64,000 bases of DNA from Prosthecobacter sp. GTDB taxonomy: Bacteria; Verrucomicrobiota; Verrucomicrobiia; Verrucomicrobiales; Verrucomicrobiaceae. Shown one piece after another: positions 52,986-61,941 of the stretch (the stretch's first letter is position 1; every line of letters starts with the position of its first letter). The translations under genes and the position numbers were made by a program. The notes under the pieces were generated by a model. The model saw nothing but the letters and a program-made list of their open reading frames with translations, did no database searches and was not told where the DNA came from. The stretch lies in assembly GCF_020439865.1 (NCBI RefSeq), contig NZ_JAGRPF010000135.1, positions 1 through 64,000 of the forward strand, given 5' to 3'.

Positions 52986-54049
52986 GGATCTTTCACTGGT
53001 GCGGGAACGCTGCATATGACCTGGGTGCCACCGCCGGTACGCGGCTCGACTTTGAGTGTGCCGGCCATCATTTGAGCGCGATGACTCATGGTCAAGAGCC
53101 CCATGCCAGTTCCTTTGGCCGGCGATTCGGGGATGCCGACGCCGTTGTCCCGAATCGTGAGAACGATGTAGCCGCTCTGTCTGGCAAGGTGGATGTCAAC
53201 CCGCCCGGCCTGGCTGTGCTTGACAGCGTTGGAGACTGCTTCCTGAGCGATGCGAAACAGCTGCACGGACATCTGGTTGTCATTCACCTGCACCGGATTG
53301 TCGTAGCGAAAGACGCATTTGATCTCGTAGGCACGCGCTGTGCTGTCCGCCAGCTCCTCCAATGCCTTCATGAGGCCGCCCGCATCAAGCACGACTGGCA
53401 TGAGCCCGCGCGAAGTTTCACGGGCACGTGTGTTGGCCTTGGAAACGAGCCTGACGATCTCCTCCAGACTTTGAGCCTCAGGACTGCCGGACTTGCTGAG
53501 ATTCTTCTGGGCCACCTTCGCCAGACAACCGATGGCGGCGAGTTGCTGGCACAAGTCGTCGTGAATATCCTGTCCGATGCGCGCCTGCTCCTCCTCGCTG
53601 ATGCGAAGGATCTTGTCCTCGAGCACCTTGCGGTCTGTGAGATCGCGAATGATGCCCGCGAAGATTCTCCGGCCGCTGGGAAGCACAGCCTCACCCACGG
53701 AAAGATCGATTGGAAACACGGAACCGTCCTTGCGCTGAGCAAGCGCTTCACGACCGATGCCGATGATGCGCTTCACACCGCTTCTGAGATAATTCCGGAC
53801 ATAGTCGTCATGCCGGGCGCGGTAAGGCTGCGGCATGAGCATGCTGATGTTCCGGCCGATGATTTCCTCTTTTTTGTAGCCAAAGAGACGCTCCGTGGCC
53901 GTGTTCGCAGACTCGATGATGCAACGCTCGTCGATCGTGATGATCGCATTGACCGCCGTCTCCACGATGGCGCTGGAGATCTGTGCACTTGCCTGAAGCG
54001 CCGCCTGCAAAGCGGCAATGCTGGGTTCGTCAGGCTCGGGGTGCTGCAT
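52982..54049 (-). CDS. Soluble PAS histidine kinase (FixL-like PAS, NarX-type HisKA_3 kinase)
   Basis: 355 residues without membrane segments. The PAS domain (about 22-140) is colinear with the haem PAS of FixL: ETAVNAIITIDERCIIESANTATERLFGY, MLMPQPYRARHDDYV, IIGIGR, RKDGSVFPIDLSVGE. In Bradyrhizobium FixL the residue directly before IIGIGR is the haem-ligand histidine; here it is R94, so haem binding in that manner is not expected. The kinase is of the HisKA_3 class, with the phospho-histidine H163 in GQDIHDDLCQQLAAIG, an N-box EAVSNAVKHSQ and G-box DNGVGIP and GTGMGLLTMSHRAQMMAG. It is 12 bases after the USP gene and overlaps the regulator gene. The signal sensed is unknown. Confidence 0.92.
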   Translation of the reverse strand: MQHPEPDEPSIAALQAALQASAQISSAIVETAVNAIITIDERCIIESANTATERLFGYKKEEIIGRNISMLMPQPYRARHDDYVRNYLRSGVKRIIGIGREALAQRKDGSVFPIDLSVGEAVLPSGRRIFAGIIRDLTDRKVLEDKILRISEEEQARIGQDIHDDLCQQLAAIGCLAKVAQKNLSKSGSPEAQSLEEIVRLVSKANTRARETSRGLMPVVLDAGGLMKALEELADSTARAYEIKCVFRYDNPVQVNDNQMSVQLFRIAQEAVSNAVKHSQAGRVDIHLARQSGYIVLTIRDNGVGIPESPAKGTGMGLLTMSHRAQMMAGTLKVEPRTGGGTQVICSVPAPVKDP

Positions 54050-54061
54050 GGGCGCGGTGGA

Positions 54062-54967
54062 TCAATCGGGAGACATGACAAACCCGTCCGGCTTCACAGC
54101 GAGGATCGAGCACGGTGCATGCTGAACGATTTTTTCAGCCGTGGTGCCGATCAAAAACTCACGAAGACCGGTTTTGCCCCGGGTGCCAAGCACCACCAGA
54201 CTTGCATGCACTTCATTGACGTGATCCAGAATAGCTTCACGTATGTTGACACGTTCTTTGACATGGGCTGCAACCTCCACTCCCGCCTCCCGCGTCAGAG
54301 GCGCAAGAAAGGCGTCGAGATCCCTGCGCCAGTTCGCCACCGCCTCAGGATCATAGGTGGCGGGCAGCGAAGGCGCGAAACCTCCGTAGTCCAGAGACAT
54401 GGCAAGGGCGCTCTGAAACACATGCAGGCAGTCGAGCGAAGCACCGTCCTGCTGCGCCAGATGCAGGGCACACTGCACGGCCTTGGCGGAGTTCTCGGAG
54501 AAATCCACGCAGGTTACGATTTTCTTGAACGGACCCTGTGCGTCTTCGCGCACCACGAGGACATCGACAGGCGCCTTCCGGACGCACTTCGCGGCAATGA
54601 CCCCGATGCGATGAGGTTCATTCGTCGATCCTTTTGCCCCCATGACGAGCAGGTCCGCACTGTGAGCCCTGCAGGCTTCAACGAGTTCGGCAAACGGATT
54701 CCCAATGCGCACCTCCGCATTCACCACGGCGGAGCCGACCTCTGACTCAGCCACAAACTTTTTGAGTCGATCGAGCCACTCGGCGCGGATGGTGGCCTGA
54801 TCAGTTGAAAGGGCGCCTTTGAGCTCATGCACGAGAAACTCGTCCATGACATGCACGGCGGTGATGGCAGCACCGTCCAGCGAAGATCGGCGGGCCGCTT
54901 CGCGCAGTGCATTTCGGCAGGACGAAGTGAAATCAATGGCGGCGATGATGTGATGGATCTTTTTCAT
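54062..54967 (-). CDS. Tandem universal stress protein
   Basis: 301 residues made of two UspA domains. The first (about 1-150) ends in LLVMGAKGSTN, and the second (about 155-298) in LVVLGTRGKTGLREFLIGTTAEKIVQHAPCSILAVKP, which carries the ATP-binding G-2x-G-9x-G(S/T) pattern. Tandem USPs of this length, like E. coli UspE, help cells survive redox or starvation stress. It heads the operon with the PAS kinase and NarL-type regulator, which suggests it is both a product of and a possible feedback to that system (inference). Confidence 0.93.
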   Translation of the reverse strand: MKKIHHIIAAIDFTSSCRNALREAARRSSLDGAAITAVHVMDEFLVHELKGALSTDQATIRAEWLDRLKKFVAESEVGSAVVNAEVRIGNPFAELVEACRAHSADLLVMGAKGSTNEPHRIGVIAAKCVRKAPVDVLVVREDAQGPFKKIVTCVDFSENSAKAVQCALHLAQQDGASLDCLHVFQSALAMSLDYGGFAPSLPATYDPEAVANWRRDLDAFLAPLTREAGVEVAAHVKERVNIREAILDHVNEVHASLVVLGTRGKTGLREFLIGTTAEKIVQHAPCSILAVKPDGFVMSPD

Positions 54968-55054
54968 GGTCGTTGGATTGGGATTATTTCATCATAACCG
55001 GCTGAAGATGGCAATGCCGCGCCGTTGTTGCGGCCTATGGAGCGGTCTTTGCGC

Positions 55055-55513
55055 CTACAATCCAGCCTCTTCCTGCGCCTGCTCGACGGCGGCTTCAAGC
55101 GTCCAGAGAGTCTTGTCGAAGCTCTTTTGCCGCGCGCGAAACTGCGCTTCCTCGGTGATGCCCGTCAGAGTTTCCAGCTCCTTGGTGGCAAAGGCATGGT
55201 GCTGCTCCAGTGCGGAGACCCGCGTTTTGAAGTAATCCCGGCCGCCCTGGTCTTTGAGCACATCGATGTCAGCCTTCCAGCGGGCAAGGGCATCACCGGC
55301 ATTCTTGAGATACTCCTCACGACTGGTGCTGAGATGATCCTTTGCTTTCTTGAACCATTCGCGTCCTTTCACCTCCCCTTGCTCCTTCACTTTGGAGATC
55401 TCATTTCTCAGTTTCTCGGCGGCTCGACGCAACTGGTCATTAAGACTGTCCTCGGAACGCAGAGGAAGAACACAGAAACTGAAAACGAAAAAGGCGAGAA
55501 GATTTTTTTTCAT
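55055..55513 (-). CDS. Secreted helical protein of unknown function
   Basis: 152 residues from the ATG at 55513 (MKKNLLAFFVFSFCVLPLRSED, a signal peptide). The mature part is charged and predicted to be almost entirely helical (LNDQLRRAAEKLRNEISKVKEQG, RQKSFDKTLWTLEAAVEQAQEE). No family is recognised. The gene is divergent from the PQQ-propeller gene, separated by 92 bases, and 87 bases upstream of the USP gene. Confidence 0.65.
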   Translation of the reverse strand: MKKNLLAFFVFSFCVLPLRSEDSLNDQLRRAAEKLRNEISKVKEQGEVKGREWFKKAKDHLSTSREEYLKNAGDALARWKADIDVLKDQGGRDYFKTRVSALEQHHAFATKELETLTGITEEAQFRARQKSFDKTLWTLEAAVEQAQEEAGL

Positions 55514-55605
55514 GATCGTTGAGGGATACGGCTGGATGCCGCGAACCATGCATGCTCTTTTCCCATGCGAAAGAATTTCCAGCCAGCTTCGTCAACTTCA
55601 GGCCC

Positions 55606-56919
55606 ATGATCCGCACGCCAGCTCTCACCTCTCTCCTTTTTGTCCTGCTGTCCTCTCTCTCGAGCGCCCAGCCGTCCACCACGCCTTTGTTCTGGCCGGC
55701 AAAGAACGGCCCTACGCATGACAGCATCGCACCTGCGGCGGATGCTGCACGGATCCCGCTGGAGTGGGACGGAGGGTCGGGCAAAAACATCGTCTGGCGC
55801 ACCGAACTCGAAGGCGAAGGCCATTCCTCTCCGGTGATCGGCGGTGACATGATCTGGTTCACCGCAGCCACAACCGACGGCAAACAGCAGTTCGTCTATG
55901 GCATCGACCGTAACAGCGGAAAGATCGTGCATCACATGCTGGTCTTTGAAAATCCCACGCCCGAGGAACTGGGCAACCCGCTGAACAACTACGCCGCCCC
56001 GTCGCCCGTTCTGGAGGCAGATGCTCTCTACGTTCATTTCGGCACCTACGGCACCGTGCGAATCAACCCTGCCACGGGCGCTAAAGAATGGGAACGTCGT
56101 GACATCAACGTGCGCCACTTCCGTGGTCCGGGCTCGTCTCCCATCATTCATGGCGACCTCCTGATCCTCACCTTTGACGGGATCAACGAGCAATTTGTCA
56201 CCGCACTCGACAAAAAGACCGGAAAGACCGTCTGGAAAACCCCCCGCTCCACCGACTACGGAGATCTCGACAAGGACGGCCACCCCACTCGTGATGGAGA
56301 CATGCGCAAAGCCTACCACACTCCTGTGGTGTTCGAAATCGCGGGCAAAGAAGTGCTCGTGTCAGTCGGCTCGCGCGCCGCGTTTGGTTATGACGTCAAC
56401 ACAGGCAAAGAACTCTGGACCATCCGCCACGGCGGCTTCAATGCTGCCATTCCGCCGCTCCGCCTCGACAACCTCCTCATTCTCAACACAGGTTCCGAAC
56501 GTGCCCACACTCTCGGTGTTCGCATCGACGACAAAATGACAGGCGACATCACCGAAAGCCACGTCCTCTGGGACCGGGAAAAACGCAATGCCAGTGAATC
56601 CGCCCCTGTGCTGGTCCACGGCATTTTGTTCCAAACCACCCGCGGAGGCATCGTCAGCGCGGTCGAGGCCAAGACCGGCAAAGATCTTTGGGAAGACCGA
56701 CTCGAAGGCCAGCACCTGCCCTGCCCGTTGGTTTTGGGTGATAAACTGCTGTTTTCCAATGATCGCGGACAAAGCTTCCTCGTTCGTGCCTCAGCTGAAA
56801 AGTTCGAACTCGTAGGCAAGAACCAGCTCGCCGAACCCATCACCTCCTCCCCGGCAGTGGCAGATGGAGCGCTGTTCATCCGCACCAAAAAAGCGCTCTA
56901 CAAGATTTCCGCCAAGTAG
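55606..56919 (+). CDS. Secreted PQQ-binding-like beta-propeller protein
   Basis: 437 residues from the ATG at 55606 (MIRTPALTSLLFVLLSSLSSAQ, signal peptide). Propeller blades recur with NIVWRTELEGEGHSSPVIGGDMIWF, TYGTVRINPATGAKEWERRD, VTALDKKTGKTVWKT, GYDVNTGKELWTIRHGG and VEAKTGKDLWEDRLEG. This is the PQQ_2/outer-membrane-protein-assembly-BamB-like repeat common in Planctomycetes and Verrucomicrobia. No quinone-site residues or haem motif are evident, so it is likely a binding or scaffold protein. It resembles the propeller part of the protein at 14678-17014 but lacks EF-hands and the extra domain. Confidence 0.88.
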   Translation: MIRTPALTSLLFVLLSSLSSAQPSTTPLFWPAKNGPTHDSIAPAADAARIPLEWDGGSGKNIVWRTELEGEGHSSPVIGGDMIWFTAATTDGKQQFVYGIDRNSGKIVHHMLVFENPTPEELGNPLNNYAAPSPVLEADALYVHFGTYGTVRINPATGAKEWERRDINVRHFRGPGSSPIIHGDLLILTFDGINEQFVTALDKKTGKTVWKTPRSTDYGDLDKDGHPTRDGDMRKAYHTPVVFEIAGKEVLVSVGSRAAFGYDVNTGKELWTIRHGGFNAAIPPLRLDNLLILNTGSERAHTLGVRIDDKMTGDITESHVLWDREKRNASESAPVLVHGILFQTTRGGIVSAVEAKTGKDLWEDRLEGQHLPCPLVLGDKLLFSNDRGQSFLVRASAEKFELVGKNQLAEPITSSPAVADGALFIRTKKALYKISAK

Positions 56920-57124
56920 CCCTCCTCAAGGGCTGGAGACTTGTAACCACTTGAATTTCCGCACTTTGCCCCTGCAAAGTAAATACCGTCTCATGGATGC
57001 CAGTTGTTAAAAACGCCTTCCAATGGCGAATTCTATCGCTGCGCATGCCGCGTAGGAGAAAAATCCGTCTATACTCACAAAACCGTCGCAAAGACACCGA
57101 TAATGTGGTAGGCTGGTGGTCCAT

Positions 57125-57478
57125 ATGCCTACTACCACACCGACACGCAAGACACGCTTTTCCCGTCGAGTCCCTGATCATGTCACGGACGAGTTAGTCA
57201 ATGTCCTCTCAAAGCCGGAGACATATGAATTTAACACGTTGTTTGGCTTGGTTTACGACAACCTCAAGCTGAAAAATGCAGTGAGCGGTGGCGAAGAGAT
57301 GCTTCGTCTGCGCTCCTACGAAAAGCTGCAGAATCTGGTTAGCCGTGGTCTCTGTGCCAAGGTGGCCAAGACCTACCGAGGCCTCGAAGGTCTCCGCGCC
57401 GCGCACAATGCCGCGATCGCCGCCCGTAGTGCCGCTGTGGGTGCGCGCAGTGCAGCCGCCTCTGCAGCTCGCCGTTAA
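57125..57478 (+). CDS. Small basic protein of unknown function with Ala/Arg-rich tail
   Basis: 117 residues from the ATG at 57125; an ATG three codons earlier is also possible. It is basic at the N-terminus (TPTRKTRFSRRVPDH), has a predicted helical core (LVNVLSKPETYEFNTLFGLVYDNLKL, YEKLQNLVSRGLCAKVAKTYRGLEGL) and ends in repeated AARSAAVGARSAAASAARR-type sequence. The composition is like a small nucleic-acid-binding protein, but no family is recognised. It is monocistronic: a 205-base gap lies upstream and a strong terminator lies 18 bases downstream. Confidence 0.7.
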   Translation: MPTTTPTRKTRFSRRVPDHVTDELVNVLSKPETYEFNTLFGLVYDNLKLKNAVSGGEEMLRLRSYEKLQNLVSRGLCAKVAKTYRGLEGLRAAHNAAIAARSAAVGARSAAASAARR

Positions 57479-57495
57479 GCCAGCTTTTCCTTTTC

Positions 57496-57530
57496 GGGCC
57501 GTCCTGCCTCCGTGCAGGACGGCCCTTTTT
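57496..57530 (+). terminator. Intrinsic terminator after the small basic protein gene
   Basis: A 12-base perfect stem (GGGCCGTCCTGC at 57496-57507 with GCAGGACGGCCC at 57514-57525, loop CTCCGT) followed by T5 and GTTT. It separates the small basic protein gene from nuoA. Confidence 0.93.
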
Positions 57531-57587
57531 GTTTCCGAGTTTGACGCTGCCCCGCCTCTCGCTACCCATTTGCAGTCATTCGCCCCC

Positions 57588-57962
57588 ATGTTTGAGAACT
57601 ACATCCCCGTACTGCTCCAGATCGTCATCGCCGGTGGTTTTGCCGTCGTGACCCTGATCGCCTCGGCGCTCCTCGGCAAGTCAGCCAAGCGCAATACCAT
57701 CAAGGACTCCGCGTACGAGTGCGGTATGCTTCCGGTGGGTGACAGCCAGCCGCGCTTCAGCGTGAAGTTCTACATCGTCGCGATGCTCTTCGTGCTGTTC
57801 GACATCGAAGTCGTCTTCCTCTATCCTTGGTCCATCATCTACAAGGACTACCTCGCCGCCTTTGGACCTTCTATTCTGGCCGTGGCCACGGGATTCGTCT
57901 CGATCTTGCTAGTCGCCTTCGTTTACGCCTGGAAGAAGGGTGTCCTGGATTGGAAATCGTAG
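57588..57962 (+). CDS. nuoA: NADH-quinone oxidoreductase subunit A
   Basis: 124 residues, a normal length for NuoA/ND3, a membrane subunit of respiratory complex I. Three membrane helices are visible (about 8-30, 63-83, 94-115). Between the first two is the family loop SAYECGMLPVGDSQPRFSVKFY, and the second helix reads VAMLFVLFDIEVVFLYPW with the conserved acidic residues. The ATG at 57588 follows a C-rich leader; a longer open frame upstream crosses the terminator and is not used. No other nuo gene follows, which is unusual because nuoA normally leads the operon. Confidence 0.95.
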   Translation: MFENYIPVLLQIVIAGGFAVVTLIASALLGKSAKRNTIKDSAYECGMLPVGDSQPRFSVKFYIVAMLFVLFDIEVVFLYPWSIIYKDYLAAFGPSILAVATGFVSILLVAFVYAWKKGVLDWKS

Positions 57963-57995
57963 TCGGATCCTGCTGCGGACACACTTGTTGCTTCC

Positions 57996-58313
57996 ATGAT
58001 TGCCTACCTCAGCCTGTTTCAGCTCAAGCCTCAGGTGACCGAGGAAAAGCTTGAGAACATGATGTCGCAGACCCGAGTGATGCTTCTGCGCGTTCCGGAG
58101 GTGCTTACGGTCAAAACTGGAAAGCGGGTCAATCCTTCCGAACCGTGGCCATGGTTCGTCTATCTCGAAGTCGAGAGCATGGATAAGCTCGCCATCTGCC
58201 AGGACGACCCGCACTACATCAAATTCCGCGAGGAAGTCCTCAAGCCAAACATTTCCGAGCAGGAGTCCACTGCTTTCGAGATGGAGCCGCGCAAGGACGT
58301 CAAATACTCGTAG
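57996..58313 (+). CDS. Dabb-like (ferredoxin-fold) small protein
   Basis: 105 residues. The opening MIAYLSLFQLKPQVTEEKLENMMSQTRVMLLRVPEVLTVKTGKRV, the strand PWFVYLEVESMDKLAICQDDPHYIKFREEV and the overall length match stress-responsive alpha/beta-barrel proteins, although similarity is weaker than for the Dabb gene at 44983. No catalytic residues are recognisable. It follows nuoA by 33 bases and is probably on the same transcript; a functional link to complex I is not indicated. It is convergent with the AttH-like gene. Confidence 0.75.
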   Translation: MIAYLSLFQLKPQVTEEKLENMMSQTRVMLLRVPEVLTVKTGKRVNPSEPWPWFVYLEVESMDKLAICQDDPHYIKFREEVLKPNISEQESTAFEMEPRKDVKYS

Positions 58314-58322
58314 CCTGCGAGG

Positions 58323-59402
58323 TCATTTCGTTCCCGAAGACAGATGTCCGGCTAGGTCGCCGGTGTAGCCTGCGAGCTCCAAAAACGCCCGGCCTGTCAC
58401 CCGCCCATTTGAATCGAGCACGTCGCAGGCACCTTCCCAATACGGCAGCCGGGTGATTCCGCCGTCCTGCTCCTGATCCTCTGCCAGAGGTCTTAGCTCA
58501 TACGATTCGCCCTCAAATCGGATCCGCACTGAGATCGGATACTCCGCGCCATTTCGCGGGCTTTTCCAGGTCGCCAGCACATCGCAAGAAAAGTCATCGC
58601 TCGCGAGTTGCCGCACCCTCCCGTCTCGCTCAATCACCGCCAGCGTCGAGGCTGCGTCCTTCGCGCCGTCTTCACGCCGCATGCGATACACCATGACCTC
58701 GCGGCCATCCTTCAGTTGCAGCGCCGCCCAGTCCCAGCCCACTTGGCCTGCCTCCAGTTGACTGCTGCTGAACTCGTGATCCATCCACGCCTCGCCGTTC
58801 ACCGCGTGCTCTGACGGTCCCAGATTAACGGTGCCTGTCGTTTTCAAGCGTGGCCATGTCAGGTAATGACTCGCCGCTGATTCCGAGGCGCCTTTGCGCG
58901 ACACACCGTCTTTTCCGAACACCACCAACGGCTTCACGGGTTCCAGTTCGAGTCGCATCAAAACCTCGCCCTTCACCGTCGCCGTGATGCGCAGACGCTG
59001 CGTTGCCTCGTCCAGCTTCAGCGACCAATTGCCGTTTCTCGCCGCCAGTGTCTTCTCGGACGACACCGCATCCCATCCCTCGCGATTCAGCCGCTCTTCG
59101 TGCATGAACTTGCCCGTCTTCGCATCGAGCAGCGCGGCGTGCGCAAGATGCAAGTGCAGCGTCTTGCCATCCTCGCGGCGAGCCTGCCGGAAAAACGTCA
59201 CCTGAAAGCCAAATCGAGCCCCGTCTTTCGCATCCAGATGTCCCGTCACATACCACCACTCTGTGCGAAACTCCGGATGACTTCCGTGATCGCGGGGAAA
59301 CTCGAATACCCGCCCCGGCTTCGGGATCGCAAATCCATCCGCTGTCGTCTGCGCCCGCAGCAACGCCGTCATCGAGAGAAAAAGGATCAGCCAGGTCTTC
59401 AT
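58323..59402 (-). CDS. Lipocalin-like AttH/CrtC-family protein, secreted
   Basis: 359 residues from the ATG at 59402 (MKTWLILFLSMTALLRAQ, signal peptide). It shows the CrtC/AttH family pattern: FPRDHGSHPEFRTEWWYVTGHLDA, RFGFQVTFFRQA, LAHAALLD, GEAWMDHEFSSSQL, GWDWAALQLKDGREVMVYRMR and the C-terminal GRAFLELAGYTGDL. The family takes its name from carotenoid 1,2-hydratase and from AttH of the Agrobacterium AttEFGH system. In this genetic setting the AttH type is more likely. It begins one base after the stop of the FtsX-like permease gene, the third gene of an ABC operon. Confidence 0.9.
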   Translation of the reverse strand: MKTWLILFLSMTALLRAQTTADGFAIPKPGRVFEFPRDHGSHPEFRTEWWYVTGHLDAKDGARFGFQVTFFRQARREDGKTLHLHLAHAALLDAKTGKFMHEERLNREGWDAVSSEKTLAARNGNWSLKLDEATQRLRITATVKGEVLMRLELEPVKPLVVFGKDGVSRKGASESAASHYLTWPRLKTTGTVNLGPSEHAVNGEAWMDHEFSSSQLEAGQVGWDWAALQLKDGREVMVYRMRREDGAKDAASTLAVIERDGRVRQLASDDFSCDVLATWKSPRNGAEYPISVRIRFEGESYELRPLAEDQEQDGGITRLPYWEGACDVLDSNGRVTGRAFLELAGYTGDLAGHLSSGTK

Positions 59403-59403
59403 G

Positions 59404-61941
59404 TCATTCCTCCGTGTGTTCTGCCGGCAGCATCGTCGCCCATCGTCCGACCAAGGCGGCCACCAGCACGCCGACCGCAATTACGGCGACACCCAACGCC
59501 ACCAGATGCCACCACACCGCGTGAAATTGAAGCGTCCAGCCAAAGCACTGCTTGTTGATGCGATACACCAGCAGCCACCCCAGCCACAAACCGGCTGCGA
59601 TGCCGGTGAGCGCGCCCGAGCATGCCACGCCGAGACCTTCCAGCGCCGCTGATCGTGCCATTTCGCTGCGCGTCATTCCCAGCGAGCGCAGCGTGGCCAG
59701 CTCCGGTCGCCTCTCCAGCAGCAGGCTCGTCAAAGCTAGGCCTAGGCCGGCCACGGCCACGACCACGCCGATGACCTCCAGTGCATGCGTCACAGAAAAC
59801 GTCTGTCGGAAAATGCGCAGCGCTTCGCTGCGAAGATGCGCATTGGTGAACACGCTCAGGCCCGGCTGCGCACGCTGAATGCGATCCCGCACCGATTCCG
59901 CATCGATTCCCGGCTTGAGCATGATCGCCACCCGCCAGGCCTCGTCCGAGTCGAACCACTCGCGAAACGCCTCCGCCGGCAGCGCGAGCGATCCACGCTC
60001 GTTGCCATACTCGGCATTCATCGCGACCACGCGGACCTGATGTCCTGCGAGCTCGATCGCATCCCCCACGCGAGTTCCGAATCGTTCGCTCCAGCTCTCG
60101 CTGATGATGGCCGGTGTGATTCCATCGTCGGCCTTCCACCATTCATTTTTTTTCGGCGTCTCCACCCATGCATACAACTCGTGCTTTTGGGCGAACGCCG
60201 CGTTCGTTCCGAGCACGAGCACTTCACCGCCGTTCCAAAGCATCGTCCGCGCCTGCACGTATGCCAGTTCCGCCACCGCCGAATCCTGCACGAGTTCCGC
60301 CACCGTCTTCGTCGAGATCGAATGCGTGGACGAAGCGCTTTGAGCGCCTGCACTGCTGATATAGATGTCCGCCTTCATCGTGCGGTCGATCCAGCCGCGC
60401 ATCGTGTGGTCAAAACTCGCCACCATGACCGTCATGCCCGTCGTCATCGCCACCGCGCTCGCGAGTGCCGCCACGGCAAAGCGATGCCGCACTGTCGGCC
60501 GCCTCAGATGGGAAAGCGCGACGCGCCAGACCGCCGAGAGCACCTTCCTCCTCGCGATGAACCGCAGCATCGATCCCGCTGCCAGTCCCGCACCCACCAG
60601 CCAGAACAACGCCGCCGCGTAACCCGCCAATGGCAGCCGTGTGCCGCTTTCAAACCGCAGCACCGGCAGTTGCACCAGCATCAGCGCCGCCAGCATCAGC
60701 GCCCAGCCGGTCCACTCCACGCGCCACACCGTTCCACCTTCGAACGGCGTCGCGTGTCGTCCGAGCATGTGCGCTGGAGGCGTGCGTGCCGCCATTCTCG
60801 CCGGCCACCATGCGGCGATCAAACTCGCCACGATTGAAATGGACAGCGCCAGCGCCGCTTCGCCTGCGCTCAGCGTCGCCTGTTGCTCACTCGTCGCCCC
60901 ATACAGCGCATTCATCGTCTTCGTCACCCCGCCGACCGCACCTTGGGCACCGAGCCAGCCGAGGAACACACCCAGCGCGCCGCCGCACAACCCGAGCAGC
61001 GCTGCTTCGATCAGGAATGCCAGTTGAATCTCCCGGTCCGTCACACCCAGCGACTTCAAGATGCCAATCTCTTCGCGTCGTCGCAGCACCACACCATCCA
61101 GCGCCTGGAAAATGAGATATCCTCCCACCAGCAACGCCAGCAACGAAAGGATTGTCAGGTTCAATCGAAAGGCCTGCGTCATTGTGCCTGCAAGCTGCCT
61201 CCGGTTTGCCCCGCCAGTCACCCGCCAGCGCGATCTGAGCAATTCGCCGGTTTCTTCGCGGAGATTCGGAAACAACTCGCTGTCCTGCGCCAGAACTTCG
61301 ACTCGATCCACCTTGCCACCTCTCATCAGCAGCGTTTGAGCCTCCGGCAAGTCCATCAACAACAGGTGTTTTGGCAAAGCAGGCACTCCCGGTGTCTCCG
61401 GCACCACACCAGCCACCTTCAGCGCGATCACGCGATCATCGACGATCAGCTTCAGTTCCTGTTCCTCCTTCACACCGAGCTGGGGACTCACATAAACGCC
61501 GGAGCGCACGGCCTGCATATTAGCCCCGAGTCCTGCAGGTGCCTCGCCACGCAGATTCAGCAGCGCTACGAAATCCACACCCAGGAGCCGCCACGTCGGA
61601 CGCGATCCAATTTCACCATTCCCAGCGTCTGCGGCGGGCGTCACCGTTTCCTCCACCGCCGGCAGCAAAGTGACGGGACGATGCGACAGCACTTCGCGCA
61701 TCTCACGAAGATCTTTTTCATGTAAAGATCCGCTCACCGCTCGCACCGTCCAGTCCGGCTGTCGGGTGATGCCGTCTGTGAACGTCTCGAAGCCCGACAG
61801 TGCCGCATTGCTCGCCAGACGCACCGCCAGATATACGCTCGATCCCAGCGCCAGGATCAGCATCAGCGCGATCTGCTGCCGCAAGGCCAGCCGCCAATGA
61901 CGCAAGGCGCAGCGCTTCAAGATGAGCAGCACCGTGCTCAT
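59404..61941 (-). CDS. FtsX-like ABC transporter permease (AttF/AttG-like)
   Basis: 845 residues in the MacB/FtsX two-copy layout: an N-terminal helix (about 18-40), a large periplasmic domain, three helices (about 265-395, with VLRRREEIGILKSLGVTDREIQ), then a helix near 480, a second periplasmic domain and three final helices with LERRPELATLRSLGMTRSEMARSAALEGLGVACSG. The signature LKSLGVT/LRSLGMT repeats twice, as in long lipoprotein-release type permeases such as YbbP. It overlaps the ATPase gene by 4 bases (ATGA), so the two are coupled. It probably extracts a lipid-linked or hydrophobic molecule from the inner membrane for the AttH-like protein (inference). Confidence 0.92.
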   Translation of the reverse strand: MSTVLLILKRCALRHWRLALRQQIALMLILALGSSVYLAVRLASNAALSGFETFTDGITRQPDWTVRAVSGSLHEKDLREMREVLSHRPVTLLPAVEETVTPAADAGNGEIGSRPTWRLLGVDFVALLNLRGEAPAGLGANMQAVRSGVYVSPQLGVKEEQELKLIVDDRVIALKVAGVVPETPGVPALPKHLLLMDLPEAQTLLMRGGKVDRVEVLAQDSELFPNLREETGELLRSRWRVTGGANRRQLAGTMTQAFRLNLTILSLLALLVGGYLIFQALDGVVLRRREEIGILKSLGVTDREIQLAFLIEAALLGLCGGALGVFLGWLGAQGAVGGVTKTMNALYGATSEQQATLSAGEAALALSISIVASLIAAWWPARMAARTPPAHMLGRHATPFEGGTVWRVEWTGWALMLAALMLVQLPVLRFESGTRLPLAGYAAALFWLVGAGLAAGSMLRFIARRKVLSAVWRVALSHLRRPTVRHRFAVAALASAVAMTTGMTVMVASFDHTMRGWIDRTMKADIYISSAGAQSASSTHSISTKTVAELVQDSAVAELAYVQARTMLWNGGEVLVLGTNAAFAQKHELYAWVETPKKNEWWKADDGITPAIISESWSERFGTRVGDAIELAGHQVRVVAMNAEYGNERGSLALPAEAFREWFDSDEAWRVAIMLKPGIDAESVRDRIQRAQPGLSVFTNAHLRSEALRIFRQTFSVTHALEVIGVVVAVAGLGLALTSLLLERRPELATLRSLGMTRSEMARSAALEGLGVACSGALTGIAAGLWLGWLLVYRINKQCFGWTLQFHAVWWHLVALGVAVIAVGVLVAALVGRWATMLPAEHTEE

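Noticed and set aside
53072-54745. Open frame of over 500 codons on the plus strand across the PAS kinase and USP genes
   Set aside because: It spans two well-supported minus-strand genes and their boundary and shows no recognisable domain.
56920-57124. 205-base gap examined for tRNA or other RNA genes
   Set aside because: No cloverleaf, TTC-arm pattern or conserved RNA motif was found; a lone TATACT at 57070 has no matching -35 element.
58311-58376. 12-base direct repeat GTAGCCTGCGAG at 58311 and 58365
   Set aside because: One copy contains a stop codon and the other encodes protein at a convergent junction; the length is short enough for chance and there is no further structure.
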